Source of the DNA: Myxococcales bacterium
Lineage (GTDB): Bacteria > Myxococcota_A > Polyangia > Nannocystales > Nannocystaceae
Assembly: GCA_020633315.1 (NCBI GenBank)
Contig: JACKDV010000015.1
Span: 158,296 to 222,295, forward strand
Reading direction: 5' to 3'
Length of the DNA stretch: 64,000 nt
How positions within the stretch are numbered: the stretch's first letter is position 1; every line of letters starts with the position of its first letter. Positions 26,878 through 35,462 of this stretch are shown piece by piece. Position numbers and translations under genes: made by a program. A model generated the notes under the pieces. The model did not search any database and was not told the origin of the DNA. It saw nothing but the letters and a program-made list of their open reading frames with translations.

Positions 26878-27047
26878 GTGCAACTTACATTTAGAATCAC
26901 TCGAGGGAAAAATGAGCAACAAAAAGCAGGATGCCGCAGATAAAATGCGAGGTCAATAGATGAAGGCAAAGAGGGTTGACTTGGGGGCAGCGAGGAGGCC
27001 TCACTATCCGCAAGGCGACGCGAGAATCGTCAAACCTCCTCTTTTTG

Positions 27048-28040
27048 TCATGACAAATAAGAGGAGGGGAAACGAGGCGTTGAAGAAAAGCCCTCGGGGT
27101 AGAAGGGGCTCGGGGAAAATGATGCCTGGCCCCGGTTCCGGGCGGTCTCCAAAGGGTGCTTGCTCATCTGTCCCCGCAAGTGCCCGATCGTCGCGGATAG
27201 GTAGCCCATCGTGGTCTCGATGCGACTGTGTCCCATCATCTCCTTGAGACTAAACAGGTCGCAGCCGCCCTCGAGCATCAACGTGGCGAAGGTATGTCGC
27301 AGGCGATGGGCGGACACATCGACACCCGTGGCTTTGCGGATCTTCCTGATGAGTAGTTGCAGGGTGTGGGGGGCTAAGCGTCGGTCATCAGGTACCGTGG
27401 TGAAGAGGTGGCGGCAGCGCTTGCCTGCTTTCGTCCGCTGGGCCAGGTACTTTTCCAGGTAGCCAGCCAGGGTGCCACCGATCGGTACCAGACGGTCCTT
27501 GCCTCCCTTGCCGCATTTGACGAAGAGGCATCGGCTTGCCAAATCGATGTGCCCCACTTCAAGGTTCATGGTCTCTGCCAGGCGAAGGCCCGCATGGAGC
27601 ATTACAGCTAGGAGCGCCCGGTTGCGATGACGCATGAACGCGGACCCTGCCCGGCCATAGAAGGCGTAGTTGAGCACGAGCTCGGCCTCCTCCGCGGTGA
27701 GGCCCTTGGGGAGCTTCTTCTCGAGCTTCGGCCGCGGGATCGCGTGGAGCGGGTTCGCGTCCAGATGCCCTCGCTGCACGCACCAATCCAGGAAAGCCTT
27801 GAGGGCTCGATATTGGTTGCTGTAGGTGTCCGCTGTCCAAACCCTGGCCCGCTTGGAGGCGAAGTAGGCTTGTAGACGTTCAAGGGTGATATCGGTGATG
27901 CTTCGTAGTCCGGGCACGCCAAAATGCCCTCGCAGCATCCGTATTGCGTCCTGCCACCACTTGATGGTGCTGGGACGGTAGTTCCTTAGAAGGGCTTCCT
28001 CACAGAACATTCCGTGGAGGGTGTCAATCTCATTTTTCAT
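27048..28040 (-). CDS. Tyrosine recombinase/integrase (second)
   Basis: 330 residues. The N-terminal SAM-like core-binding domain (STIKWWQDAIRMLRGHFG) is followed by the catalytic domain with Arg in AGLRLAETMNLE, Lys in KCGKGGKDRL, the HxxR in SAHRLRHTFATLM, and the Tyr nucleophile in GHSRIETTMGYLS. It resembles XerD-like integrases used by integrons-without-cassettes and small islands. The gene starts 79 bases from the 3' end of a degenerate tRNA-Ala, the usual position for an integrase of a tRNA-targeting island. The C-terminal tail after the Tyr is unusually long (about 45 residues). Confidence 0.93.
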   Translation of the reverse strand: MKNEIDTLHGMFCEEALLRNYRPSTIKWWQDAIRMLRGHFGVPGLRSITDITLERLQAYFASKRARVWTADTYSNQYRALKAFLDWCVQRGHLDANPLHAIPRPKLEKKLPKGLTAEEAELVLNYAFYGRAGSAFMRHRNRALLAVMLHAGLRLAETMNLEVGHIDLASRCLFVKCGKGGKDRLVPIGGTLAGYLEKYLAQRTKAGKRCRHLFTTVPDDRRLAPHTLQLLIRKIRKATGVDVSAHRLRHTFATLMLEGGCDLFSLKEMMGHSRIETTMGYLSATIGHLRGQMSKHPLETARNRGQASFSPSPFYPEGFSSTPRFPSSYLS

Positions 28041-28119
28041 ATAGTCGGGGGTTATTAGCTACGTGCTAGTAACCCGCGAATCCAGTCTCTCACTTTGTCA
28101 AGTCGCCAGAAAGGGCTGA

Positions 28120-28196
28120 TGGTGGAGCATATCGGAGTCGAACCGATGACCTCCTGCGTGCAAAGCAGGCGCTCTAGCCAACTGAGCTGAATGTCC
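28120..28196 (-). tRNA. tRNA-Ala (anticodon TGC), degenerate
   Basis: On the minus strand a 77-base cloverleaf with encoded CCA. The D stem GCTC/GAGC, anticodon stem CCTGC/GCAGG with loop TTTGCAC (anticodon TGC), and T stem ATCGG/CCGAT are perfect. The acceptor stem is damaged: 5' GGACATT faces 3' ATGCTCC and pairs properly only with a bulged C69. The G3:U70 pair needed by alanyl-tRNA synthetase is A3:U70. It may not be charged as alanine. It could be a tRNA pseudogene carried as an integration-site relic. Confidence 0.75.
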
Positions 28197-28575
28197 AATT
28201 TTGGCTGACAGCCGAGTGCCGCTAATTGGCCGCTGGAAGCCAAACGTCCGCACTTTCCACTGGTGGAGTGTGATAGAATGGCGGGATACGCTAGCTTACT
28301 GAGGGTACAGTATGTTCCCATGGCTCGTCAAGAGAACCTGCGGAGATCTGTGATGGGCACTCTCAATCGAGACCCTGGAGCAGGATGATGACAATCCAAT
28401 ATGAGGGATAGAGGTTTTCCGAGAGGACGGAGTTCGCGGGTCCTCTGAATTGGCACGCGTGGTGATTTGTTCAGTGGTCGTTTGGGCCATGTGTTTCTGG
28501 CCCGGATAGCCCAGCCTACATGCCTAGGAATCGATCGGAGATTCGGCTAGGATGTTACTTGAGGGCTGAAACACT
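28197..28575. other. Gap between degenerate tRNA and 480-aa gene
   Basis: About 380 bases of lower GC than the host genes, with no gene I can support. It must hold the promoter of the 480-aa gene, since the gene has its own direction here; a TAGGAT at 28548 is a weak -10 candidate, with a GAGGG ribosome-binding-like sequence at 28560. Confidence 0.35.
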
Positions 28576-30018
28576 ATGGCAAGAGGAGGAGTTTTCCCAG
28601 GGTTTTTGGACCCCGAGGGGCGGATTTGGAATCTGACTGGGCCAGGACTGACTCCGGCCGATGGTGCCGACTTCATCGAGAGCATATTCAAAGCTTGCAT
28701 GCTGACCCAGAAAAGAATGGTAATTCCGGAAGGCTATATTTTCGACAACGTGTCCCTGCAACACTACCTGTGCAATCGTCAAATTGGCGATGGCGGCGAC
28801 GCTTTCCGAAAGGCAATGTCTGGTTTCGTTGCAGTTGCGAGCGATATTGCGAATCCAGAGCACTTGGCCGATTCTGAGGAGTCGTGGGGTCACATTTTTC
28901 AGCGATGGCTCGTTGGCAAGGATGAAACCAGGGGTATAGTTTGCGCCCCGAATGCGGTGGATCAAAGTCGCGAGGTCCGCCTGTTCAAAGCCTCCAGTCC
29001 TGCTGAGCTTCTTGCTGTGTATGACGATATCAAGGTTGGTCGATCTCGCGAAGATGTTTGTCGTGCGATTGCTTCTATTGCTCCGGGTCTCAATAAGGAG
29101 GTCACAAGGAAATACGAATTTGAACAACGGCTGATGGATTCTGTTCGTAGAAGTCTTGTTCAGGGCGGGCGGCCTGAGTTCTCGATTTCTCCACGGGTGG
29201 CGGAAAAGGTTGTTGAAATATTCGAGGCTTGTCAGGGTGCAAGTCGAGCGGCTGGAAGAAGAATCGGCGTGTCCCGGTCACTATTACGAAACCATGAATT
29301 GTGCCGCGATATGGGAGTAGGTGAGGGATGTCTGATCTCTTCGGATGAGTACGGGGAGGAGTTGCTTAGGCCGTGTCGTCACTATCAGCAGGTTGCATTC
29401 TCGGAGTTGTTCAATGTCGAGTTCTCGGCGGTCGATATTCCTTCTGAGGAAGTGTCTTCCGTCGATGGTCGCGAAGGCGACCCCTACCGTGGGCGACATC
29501 GAATTGCTCGAAAAATCGATCTGCCGACATTTGAGCGACGCATTAGGTTCTTGCCCGAACAACAGAAGCTGCATACTCTCGTGCTGAATGGCTCAGCGCT
29601 TTCGGATGTTGAGTATTCTGCAATTCTGAGAGTGCGAGAGTCTCAGTGGTTTGACGACAGTCTGACTGGGCTTGAGAGTTATCGGCGTGGAGAGGTTTGG
29701 GGTGATTGGAGCGATGCGTTCAATGAACATTGGAAGCGTGTGGCGCAGGAACTTTCTGGCTATATTCCGAGGTGGGGGGACAGGGTGAGGATGGGGGCGG
29801 GGGCGTTGAAGGAGTTGGCGAAATATGTCATCTTCCGATGGGGTAAAAAGGAGGAAGAGGATGTTGAAGGAGTGACAAGGCAGCTTGGGGTGCTGGCGCG
29901 TGCTGCTGGATCGTGGTACTTTCGTCGAAAGGAGTTCGACAAGTTGAGCATCTTGATTCGATGCGCAGCTCTGCCGGAGGCAGTTGCCGTGAAGGAGTTG
30001 GGGGAAGGCGATGGGTAG
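28576..30018 (+). CDS. Orphan 480-aa hypothetical protein between two integrases
   Basis: 480 residues, soluble, no signal peptide, no motif that I recognise. The middle (residues 190-240) has helix-rich segments including EKVVEIFEACQGASRAAG followed by GVSRSLLRN, which could be a degenerate helix-turn-helix. A pair of Trp-rich segments occurs near the end (WFDDSLTGLESY, WGDWSDAFNEHW). Codon use is visibly less GC-rich than neighbours, indicating recent transfer. It is the only gene between two tyrosine recombinases, and its stop codon directly abuts the stop of the next, convergent integrase gene. This cassette-like position suggests cargo such as a defence gene, but that is inference. Confidence 0.7.
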   Translation: MARGGVFPGFLDPEGRIWNLTGPGLTPADGADFIESIFKACMLTQKRMVIPEGYIFDNVSLQHYLCNRQIGDGGDAFRKAMSGFVAVASDIANPEHLADSEESWGHIFQRWLVGKDETRGIVCAPNAVDQSREVRLFKASSPAELLAVYDDIKVGRSREDVCRAIASIAPGLNKEVTRKYEFEQRLMDSVRRSLVQGGRPEFSISPRVAEKVVEIFEACQGASRAAGRRIGVSRSLLRNHELCRDMGVGEGCLISSDEYGEELLRPCRHYQQVAFSELFNVEFSAVDIPSEEVSSVDGREGDPYRGRHRIARKIDLPTFERRIRFLPEQQKLHTLVLNGSALSDVEYSAILRVRESQWFDDSLTGLESYRRGEVWGDWSDAFNEHWKRVAQELSGYIPRWGDRVRMGAGALKELAKYVIFRWGKKEEEDVEGVTRQLGVLARAAGSWYFRRKEFDKLSILIRCAALPEAVAVKELGEGDG

Positions 30019-31032
30019 CTAGAATAGCGTGAGTTGGTCTAGGCTTTCCTGGAGTTTTGCCGGGGCCATGCGCAGGTAGACCATGGTCGAGGAGATATCC
30101 TGGTGCCCCATGATCTCCTTGAGCTTGACCAGGTGCATGTTCTGCTCCACCGACACGCTCCCGAACGTGTGCCGCAGGCAGTGGGGCGTGAACTTGGTCC
30201 CCGTGGCCCGTGAGAGGGTCCGGCAGACCCGGCCCAGGCCCCGGTACCCGAGGGGGCGGTCCTGCAACACGGCGGTGAAGAGGCGAGGGATTGTTCGTCC
30301 GGCGCGTTGTCGGTCCTCAAGGTAGCGGCCCAGCGTGTAGCGGAGCTTGTGGTGGATCGGGACGTAGCGGTCCTTGTTCCCCTTGCCAGCCCGGACGAGA
30401 AGCGTGGAGCCTTCAAGGTTGAGGTCCACGAGCTCGAGGCCCAGCAGCTCGCGGGCGCGCAGGCCCGTGAACAGGAGCGTGGCGATCAGGGCGTGGTTGC
30501 GGCTGCGCTCGAACGGATACCGCCATGGGTGGTTGAACGACGCGTAGAGAATGGCCTGGGCCTGCTCGTAGGTCAGGCGCCTTGGCAGGGACTGGGGCTT
30601 CTTGGGTTTGCGGATCTTCGTCGCGGGGTTGCTCGTGACCAGGCCACGCGTCAGACACCAGTCGAGGAACTTCTTGAGGTACTTACGGTGATTGACGTAG
30701 TGCCAATAGGACCACTGGTAGCGTTCCTTGCCCTCATAGAAGAACCCGCGAACGCGGTCGAGGGTGATCTCGGAGAGGACCCGAGCGCCGCTACGCTTCA
30801 CGAAGGTCTTGATGAAGTCCTCCAGCGAGGCGACGGTGCGCAGGCTCAGGCCTTCTTCCACGGCGCAATAGCGCCGGAACCGGCGATGTGTGTCGAGAAT
30901 GTCGATGGTGGAGTGGTTAGGTTGTGGCAGGCGTCCGTGAGAGCGTGAGGAGCTGGCGTAGCGCTTCGTTGTCGAGCCGGTCCGGGCTGGTGTGCTCGGT
31001 CTGGAGCGCCTTCCAGCACGCGTAGCGAACAT
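30019..31032 (-). CDS. Tyrosine recombinase/integrase (third)
   Basis: Up to 337 residues. Catalytic residues: Arg in TGLRARELLGLE, Lys in RAGKGNKDRY, HxxR in PHCLRHTFGSVS, and Tyr in GHQDISSTMVYLRM. The core-binding domain begins about residue 48 (DTHRRFRRYCAVEEGLS). The true start is unclear: the ATG at 31032 overlaps the primase-like gene by 116 bases and the first 40 residues look like antisense-type sequence, but no later ATG exists before the core. The gene is co-oriented with and downstream of the primase-like gene. Confidence 0.88.
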   Translation of the reverse strand: MFATRAGRRSRPSTPARTGSTTKRYASSSRSHGRLPQPNHSTIDILDTHRRFRRYCAVEEGLSLRTVASLEDFIKTFVKRSGARVLSEITLDRVRGFFYEGKERYQWSYWHYVNHRKYLKKFLDWCLTRGLVTSNPATKIRKPKKPQSLPRRLTYEQAQAILYASFNHPWRYPFERSRNHALIATLLFTGLRARELLGLELVDLNLEGSTLLVRAGKGNKDRYVPIHHKLRYTLGRYLEDRQRAGRTIPRLFTAVLQDRPLGYRGLGRVCRTLSRATGTKFTPHCLRHTFGSVSVEQNMHLVKLKEIMGHQDISSTMVYLRMAPAKLQESLDQLTLF

Positions 31033-32074
31033 ACGCGTGATGGATGAGGGCGGTGGCGGCTTCGCGCTTGCCGGCCTGCCCGGCGGCGTCGTTGTCCAGG
31101 AGTAGGGTGACCCGCCTCGTGGGATTGAGGGCGGGAGTCACCAGCAGCTCGAGCTGGCGCCGGGAGAGGGTTGCGGCCATGAGGGCTACACCGTTGGGGT
31201 AGCCGGCCTCCTGCAGGCGCAGGACATCCAACGGCGACTGGACCACGACCAGGCCGTAGTCCTTCACCGCCTTGCGCCCTGCCCCGGTCTCGGTCGCGCG
31301 GTGCAGACCGAAGAGGTAGTGGCTACGGGGAAAGCCAGCCGGGTTCTTCCAGAGCTCGGTGCGGGGAACGGGTCTCACCGCCCGGCCCACGTAGCCGGCA
31401 ATCTCCCCCTCCGGAGTGTGCACCGGGGCCACCAAGCGACTCTTCATCAGACCGCGGCTGCAATAGCCCACGCCGTAGGTCTTGGCCGTGGCCGAGCTAA
31501 TGCCCCGCTCGGCCAGGAGCGGTACGTCATAGCGCAGGCCCCCAAGCTCCTTCCCGAAGAGTGGAGCCTCGGCCTCGGGGTCGTCCGCCGAGCTCCCCTG
31601 CGGTAGGGCCAGGTCCGCGCCCTCCGGTGTGACCGTCCCCGGCCCCCGGGGCTGGCGAGGGCGGGCCCTTGTGGGGGGAGGGCCCGCCCGTTCCTCCGGG
31701 GCCTCGTCGTCGGTCACCGGCGGCGTCTGGCTGGCGGACCCGTCGTGGGGCTCGGCGAAGCGCTCAGCCACGATCCGCAGGGCCGTGGGGAAAGGGCAAC
31801 CTTCAAGGGCCTGCACAAGGCCGACCACATTGCCCCGGCAGCCTTCGGGACGGCCCTGGAAGTCGTTCCAAATGCCGCGCTCGAGGTCCACGCGGAAGCT
31901 GGGGGCATCCCCTTCGTGGAAGGGAGAAGGGCCGACCATCGCGGTTCCCTGCCTGGTCATGGCGGGCAGGAGACCATAGCCATCGAGCACCCGTCGGATG
32001 CTCGTGCGGGCTTTCAGATCATCGACGTCCAGCCAGGGGCGCTCGGATCGCCCCTCAGATGAATGTTTGCTCAT
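30917..32074 (-). CDS. Toprim/DnaG-primase-like protein (degenerate zinc finger)
   Basis: 385 residues. The N-terminal 100 residues resemble a CHC2-type primase zinc-binding domain (GPSPFHEGDAPSFRVDLER, then GNVVGLVQALEG), but the CPFHxEKTPSF cysteine is Ser and the paired Cys are gone. After a Pro-rich linker comes the toprim region: YGLVVVQSPLDVLRLQEAGY where the usual Glu is Gln, and VTLLLDNDAAGQAGKREAA with the DxD metal motif. It probably supports element replication or transfer priming, though loss of the zinc ligands and the toprim Glu raises doubt about activity. It overlaps the integrase gene downstream. Confidence 0.75.
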   Translation of the reverse strand: MSKHSSEGRSERPWLDVDDLKARTSIRRVLDGYGLLPAMTRQGTAMVGPSPFHEGDAPSFRVDLERGIWNDFQGRPEGCRGNVVGLVQALEGCPFPTALRIVAERFAEPHDGSASQTPPVTDDEAPEERAGPPPTRARPRQPRGPGTVTPEGADLALPQGSSADDPEAEAPLFGKELGGLRYDVPLLAERGISSATAKTYGVGYCSRGLMKSRLVAPVHTPEGEIAGYVGRAVRPVPRTELWKNPAGFPRSHYLFGLHRATETGAGRKAVKDYGLVVVQSPLDVLRLQEAGYPNGVALMAATLSRRQLELLVTPALNPTRRVTLLLDNDAAGQAGKREAATALIHHAYVRYACWKALQTEHTSPDRLDNEALRQLLTLSRTPATT

Positions 32075-32097
32075 GCTGAAAAGGGATTAGGTAATAG

Positions 32098-32634
32098 CTA
32101 CCGGGACCACAGGAGGTGGACCTGGCCTTCGACCTCGAAGGTCTGGATGTCCCCGCCGATCTCGGCCTCACGTCCCATGCGCTCGGTGTCGAGAAAGCGG
32201 CGAAGCTTCTCATTGACCGGACCGTAGATGCCTTCATCGAGGCATTCTTCGATCCAGTCGGAGAGGGAACCGTAACTACCGATGTAGTTGTCCTGGAGGG
32301 CTTGGGAAGCCTCCTCGAGGTAGGCCAGTCCTCCCAGGGAGTCGACCACGTGAGCGGCAATGGGGCCATGCTCAACGATGAGCTTGGCGAGGTCGGTGAC
32401 CTGTTCGAGGTCTTCGTATTCGCCAATGGAGATCGGCGAAAAACCCTCGTGGTCGTGGATGGCCCATTCCTCGGCGTGGGGGACGGGGCTTTCCTCGAGC
32501 ATGAGGCGGATCTCCTCGCGAAGATCATCAAGTTCCTGCGCGGCCTCGAGCCACCTTCCGTGCAGGCGTCCGGCATTGTAGGATGCCAGGCAGGCCACGT
32601 AGATACGTGGACCTGAGTCCATGCAATCAGACAT
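32098..32634 (-). CDS. ardA: ArdA-family antirestriction protein
   Basis: 178 residues from the ATG at 32634. RIYVACLASYNAGRLHGRW at the start, then EEWAIHDHEGFSPISIGEYE, and SYGSLSDWIEECLDEG near the middle, match the ArdA DNA-mimic family. The protein is very acidic, as required to mimic DNA and block type I restriction-modification enzymes. Such genes travel on conjugative and mobilizable elements and protect incoming DNA. It lies just upstream of the primase-like gene. Instead of a Shine-Dalgarno sequence it has TTAACCCC about nine bases before the ATG. Confidence 0.93.
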   Translation of the reverse strand: MSDCMDSGPRIYVACLASYNAGRLHGRWLEAAQELDDLREEIRLMLEESPVPHAEEWAIHDHEGFSPISIGEYEDLEQVTDLAKLIVEHGPIAAHVVDSLGGLAYLEEASQALQDNYIGSYGSLSDWIEECLDEGIYGPVNEKLRRFLDTERMGREAEIGGDIQTFEVEGQVHLLWSR

Positions 32635-32696
32635 AGAATTGGGGTTAACGCCCCTTCCAATGCCGGCCGAATAGTCCGTCAGCACAGGAAGAGGTA

Positions 32697-32725
32697 TTGA
32701 TAAAAAATGTAATCTGCATTATACT
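32697..32725 (+). promoter_or_regulatory. Sigma70-type promoter of replication-relaxation gene 1
   Basis: TTGATA (32697-32702), a 17-base spacer and TATACT (32720-32725) in an AT-rich stretch make a near-consensus promoter. Transcription should begin near 32732, which affects the choice of start codon for the gene downstream. Confidence 0.75.
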
Positions 32726-32727
32726 AG

Positions 32728-33609
32728 GTGTTTGCTTATCACTCAATCAACTTGCGTAGACGAACTCTTGAAATCATTGGCTTGCTACTCTCCTCTCCGA
32801 TGACGGTTAGGCAGGTTGTCACCGCTTCCCGGGGCTTCGAGCGGCCCTACGGGAGCCTGTCGGTGGCCCGGGCGGACCTGCTGGCCCTGGTGCGGGAAGG
32901 GCTGCTCCAGCGGCAGGAGATCCCGCGGGTGGGGCCCGGAGAGTGTGAGCGGCTCTACTTCCTCTCGCGTCGGGCCGGGCGTGTGGTGCCGGAGCTGCGG
33001 GACCTTCCCAAAGGGGCGGCGGCGTTCCGGCCCGTGCCTCTCACGCAGTTCGAGCACGCGATGGGCGTGGCGAGCTTCCTCTCTCTGGTGCACCGGGATG
33101 TGGCGGGTAGCCAGGGGCGGGCAAGACTCCTGCGGGCGCTGGGGGATCGTCAGCTCCGCATTCCGGTGGATGCGCGCGTGTACGGCCTCGAGAACGGCTT
33201 CGTCATCCCCGACGGAACAGTGCTGCTTGAGCTCGATGGACAGCTCCAGCTCCTTTTTCTGGAGCTGATGAACCGCGGCGGAGTCATCCGGCCGGGGATC
33301 CCGGCCTCGATTGCCCGGTCCTTTGCGGCGAAGCTCTGGCGCTACAAGGCGCTGGTGAAGTCCCTGGGGAACTGCGGGGTGCTTCGTTCCCTGTTTCGCG
33401 AGCACGGACGGGAGTTGCCGCCAGGTTTCCGGGTGTTGGTGGTGTCGACTCGAGGAGCTGACCATCTTGAACATCTCAGGCAGGCGGCGGGAGATTTCCG
33501 GACGATGGTCTACTTCGCCCGGCTGGTGAGCCTGGAGACGTCCTCGTCAATGCTGACTGAGGGAGTGTGGCGACTGCCATCAGGACTCGTCCGGGGCATT
33601 TCGGATTGA
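32728..33609 (+). CDS. Replication-relaxation (Replic_Relax) family protein 1
   Basis: About 293 residues if the GTG at 32728 is used; but that codon precedes the expected transcription start, so a TTG at 32752 (giving residues RRRTLEIIGLLLSS) is more likely. The N-terminal winged-helix (TVRQVVTASRGFERPYGSLS) is followed by YFLSRRAGRVV, then FEHAMGVASFLSL, VIPDGTVLLE and LFLELMNRGG, the layout of Replic_Relax proteins of plasmids and integrative elements. They regulate replication or DNA processing. It is a distant homologue of the gene at 54836-55801. Confidence 0.75.
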   Translation: MFAYHSINLRRRTLEIIGLLLSSPMTVRQVVTASRGFERPYGSLSVARADLLALVREGLLQRQEIPRVGPGECERLYFLSRRAGRVVPELRDLPKGAAAFRPVPLTQFEHAMGVASFLSLVHRDVAGSQGRARLLRALGDRQLRIPVDARVYGLENGFVIPDGTVLLELDGQLQLLFLELMNRGGVIRPGIPASIARSFAAKLWRYKALVKSLGNCGVLRSLFREHGRELPPGFRVLVVSTRGADHLEHLRQAAGDFRTMVYFARLVSLETSSSMLTEGVWRLPSGLVRGISD

Positions 33610-33634
33610 GCTAGTCGTGCCATTCCTGTATAAT
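33606..33634 (+). promoter_or_regulatory. Sigma70-type promoter for the structured RNA
   Basis: TTGAGC (33606-33611), 17 bases, TATAAT (33629-33634). The -35 box overlaps the stop codon of the upstream gene. The expected start is near 33641, followed directly by the hairpin-rich segment. Confidence 0.7.
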
Positions 33635-33640
33635 AGAAAG

Positions 33641-33887
33641 TCGCGCACCTTCTGCTTCCTGGCTTCCAGAAAGAAGCCAGGCGACGTGCCACGGCAGGCC
33701 GCAGGCACTCCGTCCGGGATCCCAGGGACGTGCCGATCTCTCCCCGACGGGAGCGCCGGATGCGGTGGGCAGGGTCGTTTGGAAGCAGAAGGTGCTCAAT
33801 CCTCGTCGTCAATGGGTGGAGAGACGGCATCCGCGGTGGGGGCGTCCTGGCACGTGGGCATCGCTGAAAAACCCAGCGTCCCACGGG
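33641..33887 (+). ncRNA. Candidate structured non-coding RNA or long leader
   Basis: A 15-bp inverted repeat closes the first part: GCACCTTCTGCTTCC (33645-33659) is complementary to 33781-33795. Inside it lie a 9-bp perfect hairpin (CCTGGCTTC-N6-GAAGCCAGG, 33658-33681), a bulged hairpin from GGCAC to GTGCC around 33704-33734, and CTCCC-CGAC-GGGAG near 33740-33755. After the closing stem, a nested hairpin spans 33853-33885 (CGTGGG/CCCACG outside CGCTG/CAGCG). The first repeat and the 9-bp hairpin share two bases, so they may compete. It sits after a good promoter and 190 bases before the next gene, so it may be a free RNA or a leader. Confidence 0.5.
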
Positions 33888-34074
33888 GCTCTCACTTTTG
33901 GTGCCACGGTGTGCCCTGGCTCACTATCAGAAAGATGATGCCCCGGACTGGTCCCTGGAGCGCCTTGCCCAAGGAAAGCCGGGGGATCTGCCGGTGGCTG
34001 CGGGAGCGAAACCGTGAACCGGCGCATTTGGCGACGTGCGCTGCACCAGTACTTGAGCGGTACGATGCGCCGGA

Positions 34075-35457
34075 GTGAAGGATCCCGGCGCAGAACCTCT
34101 CGCGGATGACGAGGAGCCCGCCGCCCAAGATGAGGTCACGCCGTACAAGAGACCCGGCGAGAGCGACCTGGTCCTGGTGCCGCTCATGGCACGCTTGCTT
34201 GGGAACGGCCTCAAGGCAGTGTCCCTTGACGCCCGGCGCGATCCGAACCTTCCAAGGCTGGAGGCGATTCTCGAGCAGGTTCAACCGGACGAGGGTATCG
34301 AGCGGATCTTCCACGAACTACGGACCTCTCCGGTTTTATCTCCGATAGAGGGAGGCCTGGCAATCGAGGTTGTGCCCACAGCTGCGCCAGAGGATACGTT
34401 TCTTCCAGTTAGAAATAGAGTGAATCAGACTCAACTGGAAAGGATGGCAAAATTCGCCAATCAGGATCCCGCCCGCGTATTGGAGTCACATCTCCCGGTT
34501 GGGCTCGCTTTCGATATGATGGATATGGTTCCGGACCAGGACTTCCTCCAGGCCTCGGAAGCCTATACAGGGATCTACGACACGTTTATTGATTCATTTA
34601 GTACGGTAGTGTTGCACCGGGACGCCCACTTTACATGGCTACTTACCGGGTGGCACCAGATCACTAACTTCGAGCGCCGACTGAAGCTTCGGACCTCTCT
34701 GCAGAAATTCTCTCCCGTGCTCAGCAAAGCGTTCGGTCGCGTCGGGCTGTTCGGGAACCCGCCGGATGCCGGCGTCATCGAGCCTGCCGCCGAACTGGCA
34801 TCAATCCAGGGCCCAGTCGCGCCACGCCGCAATTGTTTTGTGCCTGGCTGGTCGCCTGATTCGCCACGCAGACAGACTGTTTCCAACGACCAAAGGACCG
34901 ACGAATTTACAACAGCCGAAAACTACGATAATATCGGCTCGGTAGTACATAGTAACCCGAATGGTCTGAAAACAACCGAAACGCCACCATTGGCCGATTG
35001 GACTGTTGAGGCGCTGGAGACAAGACGAGCGGAGCTCGAAGACCTGCTGAAGGATGTAAGGGGGGACTTGAATGCGGTGAACGCCGAATTGCGCTCACGT
35101 CTTGAATTCGCTCGTGTGATCCCTGTTCGTACCTTCAGCGCCAGCGCGGTGTCCATCATCGAAGGGTTTAGGCAGGATCCCAGACCCGTGGTGATTCATG
35201 TCTCTGGCACGGACCGCACGTGCATTTTGGCACCCGTCTCCCATTCGGATCTACCGCCTGTCAGCAGGCCGATCAGCCAGATGGGCCAGTACGCCAGCCA
35301 GATCATCCGGGAGGTGACCGGTGGCGAAACGACCGGCCAGCGGGTCGGAATCAGCCGAGGCCGTGGACGCGATAGGCGCATCGTGGCTGAGATCCGCCCT
35401 GGAAACCGCGAAACTGACACCTATATCAGTGTTCTTCGGGAGCTAGAGGAGAGATAG
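34075..35457 (+). CDS. Hypothetical protein following the structured RNA
   Basis: About 460 residues from a GTG at 34075; no good ribosome binding site is visible, and an ATG at 34186 is an alternative. No family recognised. The C-terminal 130 residues (after a helix DWTVEALETRRAELEDLLKD likely forming a coiled coil) are beta-rich: PRPVVIHVSGTDRTCILAPV and IVAEIRPGNRETDTYISVL. The central part has a Thr/Asn-rich linker. Its promoter may be the one at 33606, via the structured leader. The base composition is lower in GC than the region to the left. Confidence 0.6.
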   Translation: MKDPGAEPLADDEEPAAQDEVTPYKRPGESDLVLVPLMARLLGNGLKAVSLDARRDPNLPRLEAILEQVQPDEGIERIFHELRTSPVLSPIEGGLAIEVVPTAAPEDTFLPVRNRVNQTQLERMAKFANQDPARVLESHLPVGLAFDMMDMVPDQDFLQASEAYTGIYDTFIDSFSTVVLHRDAHFTWLLTGWHQITNFERRLKLRTSLQKFSPVLSKAFGRVGLFGNPPDAGVIEPAAELASIQGPVAPRRNCFVPGWSPDSPRRQTVSNDQRTDEFTTAENYDNIGSVVHSNPNGLKTTETPPLADWTVEALETRRAELEDLLKDVRGDLNAVNAELRSRLEFARVIPVRTFSASAVSIIEGFRQDPRPVVIHVSGTDRTCILAPVSHSDLPPVSRPISQMGQYASQIIREVTGGETTGQRVGISRGRGRDRRIVAEIRPGNRETDTYISVLRELEER

Positions 35458-35462
35458 ACATT

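Noticed and set aside
33641..33800. Retron-type msr-msd RNA
   Set aside because: The closing inverted repeat is suggestive, but no reverse transcriptase gene exists nearby.
33617..34078. 153-aa open frame over the structured RNA, with a GTGA overlap to the next gene
   Set aside because: Composition is not protein-like, it runs through several perfect hairpins, and the overlap can be chance.
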